A stretch of DNA of 12,529 nt from Bacteroidota bacterium. Its GTDB lineage: Bacteria; Bacteroidota; Bacteroidia; Chitinophagales; Chitinophagaceae. The position numbers were made by a program, and so were the translations under genes. A model generated the notes under the pieces. That model saw nothing but the letters and a program-made list of their open reading frames with translations, was not told the origin of the DNA and did no database searches. This document shows, in pieces, positions 7,700-12,529 of the stretch. The stretch covers positions 1-12,529 of the forward strand of contig JAFAFV010000156.1 in assembly GCA_023423285.1 (NCBI GenBank), read 5' to 3'. Every line of letters begins with the position of its first letter. Position 1 is the stretch's first letter.

Positions 7700-7732
7700 A
7701 TGCCACCCTTTATGTAAGGGTGGCATTTTTTT
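7700..7732 (+). terminator. Rho-independent terminator after galM
   Basis: A perfect inverted repeat, ATGCCACCCTT (7700-7710) and AAGGGTGGCAT (7716-7726), has a 5-base loop TATGT and is followed immediately by a run of seven T (7726-7732). This is a textbook intrinsic terminator on the + strand. It closes the carbohydrate transcript and insulates it from the arsenic operon. Confidence 0.95.
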
Positions 7733-7775
7733 AACGGCTGTGCGAAATAATAGGACTAATAAATTTTTAACTTTC

Positions 7776-7783
7776 TATCTTTA
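7776..7783 (+). promoter_or_regulatory. Possible -7 box of the ars promoter
   Basis: TATCTTTA matches 7 of 8 positions of the Bacteroidota -7 element TAnnTTTG, and it lies just upstream of the palindromic operator, so a start of transcription would fall inside the operator. No clear TTG -33 element is seen at the usual spacing, so this is a weak call. Confidence 0.3.
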
Positions 7784-7786
7784 TCG

Positions 7787-7802
7787 TAATATTGCAATAT
7801 TA
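7787..7802. promoter_or_regulatory. Perfect palindrome, likely ArsR operator
   Basis: TAATATTGCAATATTA is a perfect 16-bp dyad ending 9 bases before the chosen arsR ATG. ArsR-family dimers bind short AT-rich dyads of this kind at their own promoters, and As(III) binding releases them. The position, over the likely transcription start or leader, fits autorepression. Binding is inferred from position and symmetry only. Confidence 0.75.
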
Positions 7803-7811
7803 ATAAAAAAA

Positions 7812-8141
7812 ATGGGAGCAACAAAAACGGAACATTTTACCCAAAAGCAAAACGCAATTGCAACACTGGCCAAAGCGCTGGGACACCCGGCAAGGATCGC
7901 TATTATCGAACATCTCATAAAGGTGGAAGCCTGTATTTGCGGAGACATTGTAAATGAATTGCCACTTGCACAGCCAACCGTTTCGCAACACCTGAAAGAG
8001 CTTAAAAATGCGGGACTCATCAAAGGAGAGGTGGAAGGCAACAGCGTTTGCTACTGTATAGATGAAAAGGCAATCGCCAAGTTACAGGAGTACTTTGCAC
8101 GCATTTCTTCTAAACTTGCCTCGAAAAAAAATTGCTGTTAA
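7812..8141 (+). CDS. arsR: ArsR-family arsenite-responsive repressor
   Basis: A 109-residue winged-helix regulator, the usual ArsR size. The frame is open upstream to a GTG at 7740, but the ATG at 7812 is preferred because the family starts here and the likely promoter and operator occupy the upstream bases. The helix-turn-helix block is LPLAQPTVSQHLKELKNAGL followed by the wing (KGEVEGNSVCYCID). EACICGDIV carries a Cys-x-Cys pair at the position of the ELCVCDL As(III)-binding site of enterobacterial ArsR, so arsenite or antimonite sensing is likely. Further cysteines lie in VCYC and in the terminal NCC. The protein should bind the palindrome at 7787-7802 and repress the whole operon until As(III) arrives. 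It is the first of four genes with short gaps; arsM starts 15 bases after its stop. Confidence 0.93.
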   Translation: MGATKTEHFTQKQNAIATLAKALGHPARIAIIEHLIKVEACICGDIVNELPLAQPTVSQHLKELKNAGLIKGEVEGNSVCYCIDEKAIAKLQEYFARISSKLASKKNCC

Positions 8142-8156
8142 TTAAAAACTTTCAAT

Positions 8157-8996
8157 ATGCAAACTTCAGAACAGATTAAAGAAATCGTAAAACAGAAATA
8201 CAGTGAAATCGCGTTACAGGATAAGGAGACCAATCAGTCATCCTGCTGCGGTTCAGGCAGTTGCTCAACGGAAGTATACAACATCATGAGTGATGATTAC
8301 AGCACAGTAGAAGGTTATAATCCGGATGCTGATCTGGGCCTGGGATGCGGCCTTCCAACGCAATTTGCTAACATCAAAAAGGGTGATACCGTTATTGATT
8401 TAGGCAGTGGGGCGGGCAATGATTGCTTTGTTGCCAGAAACGAAACAGGCGAAGATGGCAGGGTGATCGGAATTGACTTTACTCCGGCAATGATTCAAAA
8501 AGCAAGAGTCAACGCTCAAACGCTGGGCTATGCAAACGTGGAATTCCGGCAGGGAGACATAGAAAACATCCCGGTAACTGCAAATGTGGCTGATGTTATT
8601 GTAAGTAATTGTGTGTTAAATCTTGTACCTGATAAAGACAAAGTATTCAAAGAAATATTTCGTGTGCTAAAACAGGGCGGGCATTTTAGCATCTCTGATG
8701 TGGTATTGGCAGGCCATCTTCCTGAAGCTTTGAAAAAGGATGCAGAGATGTATGCAGGTTGTGTTTCCGGCGCCATACAAAAGAATGTTTATTTAGAGTT
8801 GATTAAAACAAATGGCTTCTCAAACATCACCATTCAAAATGAAAAGCCGATTTACATCCCCGATGACATTTTGAAGAACTACCTGAATGAAAGAGAGCTG
8901 GTTAATTTCAAAAATGGCAACACGGGCATCTTCAGTATTACAGTATATGCAGAAAAACCAAAAGCCTGCGGTTGCGCAACAGATTGTTGTAATTAA
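8157..8996 (+). CDS. arsM: Arsenite S-adenosylmethionine methyltransferase
   Basis: This 279-residue cytoplasmic enzyme would transfer methyl groups from SAM to As(III), giving methylated and eventually volatile arsenicals. The Rossmann SAM site is VIDLGSGAGNDCFVA (residues 79-93) with the acidic motif IGIDFTPAMI. The cysteines used by ArsM are present: C64 in LGLGCGLP, C152 in SNCVLNL and C202 in YAGCVSGA, plus an N-terminal cluster (SSCCGSGSC, residues 29-36) that can supply the fourth. The GYNPDADLGLGCGLP block is diagnostic of the bacterial ArsM group. A C-terminal tail rich in cysteine (ACGCATDCCN) is a further possible metalloid ligand. Length is normal and the start is the only sensible ATG. 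It lies between arsR and acr3, 15 and 17 bases from them, so it should be induced with the operon. Confidence 0.95.
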   Translation: MQTSEQIKEIVKQKYSEIALQDKETNQSSCCGSGSCSTEVYNIMSDDYSTVEGYNPDADLGLGCGLPTQFANIKKGDTVIDLGSGAGNDCFVARNETGEDGRVIGIDFTPAMIQKARVNAQTLGYANVEFRQGDIENIPVTANVADVIVSNCVLNLVPDKDKVFKEIFRVLKQGGHFSISDVVLAGHLPEALKKDAEMYAGCVSGAIQKNVYLELIKTNGFSNITIQNEKPIYIPDDILKNYLNERELVNFKNGNTGIFSITVYAEKPKACGCATDCCN

Positions 8997-9013
8997 AAAA
9001 CTTACTCAGTACT

Positions 9014-10096
9014 ATGTCAGCAAACAATTGTGCCCCGGCACATGCCAGGAAAAGGTTAACGTTCTTAGACAGATATTTAACCCTTTGGATTTTTGTAGCG
9101 ATGGCAGCAGGTGTAGCCATCGGTTATTTTTTTCCTTCATCATCCGGGTTTATTAACTCCTTTTCATCAGGCTCAACCAATATTCTACTGGCAATTGGCC
9201 TTATACTCATGATGTATCCTCCATTTGCAAAAGTGAGGTATGAAAAGATGAAGGAAGTTTTCCGAAACAAAAAGGTTTTGGGAATGTCTTTACTGCTTAA
9301 CTGGGTAATAGGCCCGGTACTGATGTTCCTGCTTGCTGTTGTTTTTCTACACGGCTATCCCGAATACATGGTTGGTCTTATTTTAATTGGCCTGGCGCGG
9401 TGTATTGCAATGGTGATTGTGTGGAATGAGTTGGCTGATGGCAGCAGGGAATATGCGGCAGGGTTGGTAGCGCTCAATAGTATTTTCCAGGTATTGCTTT
9501 ACAGCGTATATGCATATTTTTTCATTACAGTGTTGCCGCCGCTTTTTGGCATTAAGGGGTCAGAAGTAAACATTACCATCGGGCAAATTGCAGAAAGCGT
9601 TGCTATTTACCTGGGTATTCCTTTTGCAGCAGGGGTGCTTACAAGGCTTTTGCTCCGCAAAATAAAAGGGGACGACTGGTACACCAATAAATTCGTCCCC
9701 TTTATTTCTCCCGTTACATTAATCGCATTATTGTTTACGATTGTTGTAATGTTCAGCCTGAAAGGAGAGCTGATTGTACAAATACCTCTTGATGTAATAA
9801 GGATTGCAATACCCCTGATAATCTATTTTATTTTAATGTTCCTCGTCAGTTTTTTCATGGGTAAAAAAATGGGAGCCGATTACGGTACCAATACCTCCAT
9901 TGCTTTTACGGCAGCGGGAAATAATTTTGAACTGGCCATAGCTGTTGCAATTGGTGTATTTGGTATCAATAGCGGGCAGGCTTTTGCCGGTGTAATTGGT
10001 CCGCTGGTGGAAGTTCCTGCATTGATTGCATTGGTGAATGTTGCCTTTTGGCTCAGGAATAAATACTATACAAAACCACAATTACAAAATACATAA
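9014..10096 (+). CDS. acr3: ACR3-family arsenite efflux permease
   Basis: A 360-residue inner-membrane carrier with about ten hydrophobic segments, the usual ACR3 size and topology. It would expel As(III), using the proton gradient. The conserved residues needed for transport in this family are visible: C130 in LIGLARCIAMVIVWN and E333 in GPLVEVPALIALV. Other family blocks are RLTFLDRYLTLWIF near the start, LNSIFQVLLYSVYAYFF, and TSIAFTAAGNNFELAIAVA. The short N-terminus has one cysteine (NNCAPAH). It is not ArsB, which has a different fold and sequence. It begins 17 bases after arsM and the phosphoesterase follows 8 bases after its stop, so all four genes are likely on one message. An 11-bp perfect inverted repeat lies inside the gene at 9665-9703. 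Confidence 0.95.
   Translation: MSANNCAPAHARKRLTFLDRYLTLWIFVAMAAGVAIGYFFPSSSGFINSFSSGSTNILLAIGLILMMYPPFAKVRYEKMKEVFRNKKVLGMSLLLNWVIGPVLMFLLAVVFLHGYPEYMVGLILIGLARCIAMVIVWNELADGSREYAAGLVALNSIFQVLLYSVYAYFFITVLPPLFGIKGSEVNITIGQIAESVAIYLGIPFAAGVLTRLLLRKIKGDDWYTNKFVPFISPVTLIALLFTIVVMFSLKGELIVQIPLDVIRIAIPLIIYFILMFLVSFFMGKKMGADYGTNTSIAFTAAGNNFELAIAVAIGVFGINSGQAFAGVIGPLVEVPALIALVNVAFWLRNKYYTKPQLQNT
9665..9703 (+). repeat. Intragenic 11-bp inverted repeat, terminator-like
   Basis: AAAGGGGACGA (9665-9675) and TCGTCCCCTTT (9693-9703) are perfect reverse complements separated by 17 bases, and TTTATTT follows the GC part of the right arm. It lies in the coding region of a cytoplasmic loop of Acr3 (residues about KIKGDDWYTNKFVPF). 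The structure is seen directly; any regulatory effect is inference. Confidence 0.6.
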
Positions 10097-10104
10097 ATTA
10101 TTTT

Positions 10105-10878
10105 ATGAGGATAGCCTTGTTCAGCGACATACACGCCAACCTTCCTGCATTGGAGGCATGTTTAAATAATATGGAAGAACAAAAGCCGGACGCGCTTTAC
10201 TGCCTGGGAGATTTGGTCGGATACAACATTTGGGCGAATGAAGTTGTCAATGAAATTAAAAAACGAAGAATTCCAACCATTGCAGGAAATTATGATTATG
10301 GCATTGGGCGTATGAGTAATGATTGCGGTTGCGCTTACAAAACTGATCATGATAAAGACAATGGCGCGGTTTCTATTGCTTTTACCAATTCCATCATTCA
10401 TGAAGAAGAAAGAAATTATCTGCGAACGCTTCCTGCACACATTAAAGTGGAGTTTCAACTGAACGAAGACAAGCTAAATTTGCTTTTGGTGCATGGCAGC
10501 CCCAGAAAAATTAATGAATACCTGTTTGAAGACCGTGAAGAAAAAAGTTTGCTACGCATTATGGAGCAGGCAGATGCAGACATCTTATGTTTCGGACATA
10601 CGCACAAACCTTATCACCGCATCTTAAATTCCGGTAATGATGAGCAACTGCGTTTTCGCCATGCCATCAACATCGGTTCTGTAGGCAAACCAAAAGACGG
10701 AAATTCGCAAGGTTGTTATGTAATGCTTACCATTCACGGCAACAGTTCCATACAAGACAAAGAAAGTATTCAGGTTGACTTTATCCGCTTTGATTACGAC
10801 ATTGAAAAAGCAGCAAAAGCAGTAGAAGAAAGCCCGCTTCCGAATGAATATGCAACCATGCTTAGAAAAGGGTATTAA
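10105..10878 (+). CDS. Calcineurin-like metallophosphoesterase in the ars operon
   Basis: A 257-residue, probably cytoplasmic phosphoesterase of the YfcE-like branch. The two-metal motifs are complete and in order: SDIH (D8, H10), GDLVG (D36), GNYD (N62, D64), VHGSP (H130) and GHTH (H165, H167). Such enzymes hydrolyse phosphodiesters or phosphomonoesters; the substrate here cannot be read from sequence. A DCGCAYKTDHD segment (C74, C76) follows the GNYD block; I recall similar DCGC segments in related phosphoesterases, so it may be a branch feature and not an arsenic site. The gene starts 8 bases after acr3 in the same direction and is followed by a convergent gene, so it is the last member of the ars operon and should be induced by arsenite. 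No role of such a protein in arsenic resistance is known to me. The start at MRIALFSDIH is standard for the family. Confidence 0.9.
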   Translation: MRIALFSDIHANLPALEACLNNMEEQKPDALYCLGDLVGYNIWANEVVNEIKKRRIPTIAGNYDYGIGRMSNDCGCAYKTDHDKDNGAVSIAFTNSIIHEEERNYLRTLPAHIKVEFQLNEDKLNLLLVHGSPRKINEYLFEDREEKSLLRIMEQADADILCFGHTHKPYHRILNSGNDEQLRFRHAINIGSVGKPKDGNSQGCYVMLTIHGNSSIQDKESIQVDFIRFDYDIEKAAKAVEESPLPNEYATMLRKGY

Positions 10879-10899
10879 GCGCGTAATTTTTTTAAGTAG

Positions 10900-12411
10900 T
10901 TACAAACCCAGCTGCTGGTACAGCGGAGTGTATCGCTGGTCCGCAGGGTAATGTTGCTTTAAGCTCTGCGCATGCGGAATGGCTTTGGCTGGCTGGTTTT
11001 CCTGCAGGTAAAGCACACAAAGTGCGTAAAGAATATCTGCATCAGCCGGGGCTATTTTCAGGCCATTCAGGTATTGCTTTTCTGCTTCGCGGGGTTGTTG
11101 TTTTTGCTGCAACAGCACACCGTAGTTATAATAAACGCGTGGGTTTTTTGTTTTCAGGCTGATGGCCTTTTTAAGGTTTTTCTCCACATTAACTGGGTCG
11201 TTCAACTCATTGTACAAAAGAGCCAGATTGAAGTAGATGCGGTCATTATCAGGATCGCTTTTGACAGCATCCTGCAATACCTTCAATGCATCCTGGTTGC
11301 GCCCCATAATATTGTACATGGTAGAAAGGTTCAGCCGCGCGTAGTTCATGGCACTGTCTTTTTGTAAGCCGCGCAGGTAAAATGTTTCAGCCCTGTCGTA
11401 ATTTCTTAATTTCAAAAAATAATCTGCCGCCATCACGTTGCCCGATGCAAAATCTGTCTGGTACAAAATGTAGTCGTTCAGTTCTCCGGCTGCTTTTGTA
11501 TAGGGTTCGCCAAACTGTCCCAGGTTTTGCGGTTCATTAGTGCTCAGCAATAAATTGGCCGCAGCTATTCTTACCGCTCTTACCTTGTCTTCAAGCATGG
11601 GCACCACTGCCGACTGCCATTGCAGCGGCGGAAAATTGGTAAGTGCAATTAGCGCTCTGTATCTTACCTGTGCATCAACATGGTTTAACTGAGCCATAAT
11701 GGCCTGCAAACTGTTGTTATCATTGATGTTGCCCATGTAATGAACCGCCGTGGCTTTGATGATAGAAGGTGTAGCAGAATCCGAGAGTATTCTAATCAGG
11801 TGCGCCTGCGCGTTGGCATCCATTTTACTGCCCGGCGCCAGGTCTTCTGCAAAATGATAAGGGCGGTTAGCGCCATACCATCTTACCACAGCATCTGCCG
11901 CCCATTGTGCCGATTTATCTTTATGACAGTCGTTACAGGCATTGGGTGTGCCATTTTTTACAGAAAGATCGGGGCGTGGCGCACGAAAAATATGGTCGTG
12001 CCGCAAGTCGTTGCCCATGTAATACTTTGAAGGCATGTGGCAGTTCTTACATTCTGAAGCTGCTGTACCCATAGCATGGAACGTGTGTCCCGGGTTATCG
12101 TATTTATCTTTACTATGGCATTGATTGCATACGCCATTACCGGCAATGATCAGCTTACCCGTATGCGCATTGTGGCAGTTGGTGCATTTTACATTGCGGT
12201 GATACATTACGCTTTGCAGATAAGACGCATAGGTAAAGTCTTCATCATTTACCTGCCCGTCAGCGTGGTAATAATCTGTTGACGGTATTTCAGGAATATA
12301 GTTATCCATGATCTCGGGGCTGTTCAGCACGTTGGCACTAATGTTTCCCTTGCGCGAGTGGCAGGGAAAGCAAGATAACATCTCCTGTGCCTGCGTGCTG
12401 TTGCGCGCCAT
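10900..12411 (-). CDS. Multiheme c-type cytochrome with HEAT and TPR repeats, main part of an interrupted gene
   Basis: The 503 codons from the ATG at 12411 hold five c-type heme sites, Cys-x-x-Cys-His at residues 14-18, 76-80, 95-99, 121-125 and 159-163. HEAT-like helical repeats follow (about 204-296) and then about five TPR units to the end (about 320-495). The layout matches Bacteroidota multiheme cytochrome/TPR proteins of the cytochrome c-554 type, thought to act in periplasmic electron transfer or protein assembly; the exact function is unknown. This ATG is unlikely to be the true start: it lacks a signal peptide, which heme attachment needs, and the same frame upstream encodes another heme site before a TAA at 12448-12450. 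The gene therefore appears to be interrupted by one nonsense codon, and this part may not be exported. It is convergent with the ars operon, 21 bases apart, with no good terminator between them. Confidence 0.8.
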   Translation of the reverse strand: MARNSTQAQEMLSCFPCHSRKGNISANVLNSPEIMDNYIPEIPSTDYYHADGQVNDEDFTYASYLQSVMYHRNVKCTNCHNAHTGKLIIAGNGVCNQCHSKDKYDNPGHTFHAMGTAASECKNCHMPSKYYMGNDLRHDHIFRAPRPDLSVKNGTPNACNDCHKDKSAQWAADAVVRWYGANRPYHFAEDLAPGSKMDANAQAHLIRILSDSATPSIIKATAVHYMGNINDNNSLQAIMAQLNHVDAQVRYRALIALTNFPPLQWQSAVVPMLEDKVRAVRIAAANLLLSTNEPQNLGQFGEPYTKAAGELNDYILYQTDFASGNVMAADYFLKLRNYDRAETFYLRGLQKDSAMNYARLNLSTMYNIMGRNQDALKVLQDAVKSDPDNDRIYFNLALLYNELNDPVNVEKNLKKAISLKTKNPRVYYNYGVLLQQKQQPREAEKQYLNGLKIAPADADILYALCVLYLQENQPAKAIPHAQSLKQHYPADQRYTPLYQQLGL

Positions 12412-12447
12412 CAGTAAAAATGAGCCAGCCGTGTTTTTATTGTTTTT

Positions 12448-12529
12448 TTACTCGTCAGCGTTAATATAATCTATATGAAGTTTAGCCGGGCCGTGGCAGG
12501 GTTCACAGGAAACGGTTATATGGCGATAT
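12448..12529 (-). pseudogene. Upstream piece of the multiheme cytochrome gene, ended by an in-frame stop
   Basis: On the minus strand the frame entering from the window edge reads YRHITVSCEPCHGPAKLHI then DYINADE and stops at TAA (12448-12450). CEPCHGPAKLH is a sixth heme-binding site of the kind that normally precedes the FPCH site of the downstream part. The stop is exactly in frame with the ATG at 12411, with 12 codons between (KNNKNTAGSFLL), and those codons read plausibly as linker. A single base change (for example TAC or TAT to TAA, giving Tyr) would join the two. A run of seven A beginning within the TAA could also point to a sequencing error, but a length error there would shift the frame, which is not seen. 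The N-terminus and signal peptide lie beyond the window. Confidence 0.75.

Noticed and set aside
7740..7811. Upstream GTG start extending arsR by 24 codons
   Set aside because: The extension covers the palindrome and likely promoter, does not resemble ArsR N-termini, and the ATG at 7812 gives the usual length.
10879..10899. Bidirectional terminator between the phosphoesterase and cytochrome genes
   Set aside because: The 21-base gap contains a T run but no stem of useful length.

Overview
The window looks like Bacteroidota, most likely a Chitinophagaceae-type soil or plant-associated bacterium. The support is a SusC/TonB receptor remnant next to a FecI-like ECF sigma remnant, a run of secreted and lipoprotein glycoside hydrolases typical of polysaccharide utilisation loci (PULs), AT-rich gene starts with little Shine-Dalgarno sequence, and Bacteroidota-style ArsR/ArsM/ACR3 proteins. 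The genus is inference; no rRNA or other marker gene is present.

Region 1 (1-7732, + strand) is an arabinose-oriented carbohydrate locus. It holds the 3' part of a GH2 hydrolase, then about 1.1 kb of gene wreckage (1248-2384), then a tight run of two GH43 enzymes and a GH127 (DUF1680) beta-L-arabinofuranosidase-like enzyme. A lipoprotein aldose 1-epimerase follows, closed by a very clear intrinsic terminator at 7700-7732. The GH43 and GH127 enzymes would release L-arabinose from arabinan, arabinogalactan or hydroxyproline-rich glycoprotein, and the mutarotase would equilibrate the freed sugar anomers. The wreckage is a head-to-tail mosaic: the N-terminal half of an ECF sigma factor, an internal piece of a SusC receptor with a frameshift and a stop codon, and a 33-codon piece of a third GH43. 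It suggests that the regulator and transporter core of this PUL was deleted while the enzymes survived.

Region 2 (7740-10878, + strand) is an arsenic-resistance operon: arsR, arsM, acr3 and a calcineurin-like metallophosphoesterase gene, with gaps of only 8-17 bases. A perfect 16-bp palindrome just upstream of arsR is the likely operator. ArsR would sense As(III), ArsM would methylate it and Acr3 would export it. No arsenate reductase gene is visible. The phosphoesterase is an unexplained operon member and the most interesting functional lead.

Region 3 (10900-12529, - strand, convergent with the ars operon) encodes a multiheme c-type cytochrome with HEAT-like and TPR repeats. Its reading frame is cut by one in-frame TAA between the first visible heme motif and the remaining five, and its N-terminus lies outside the window.

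No tRNA, rRNA, CRISPR array, insertion sequence or phage gene was seen.
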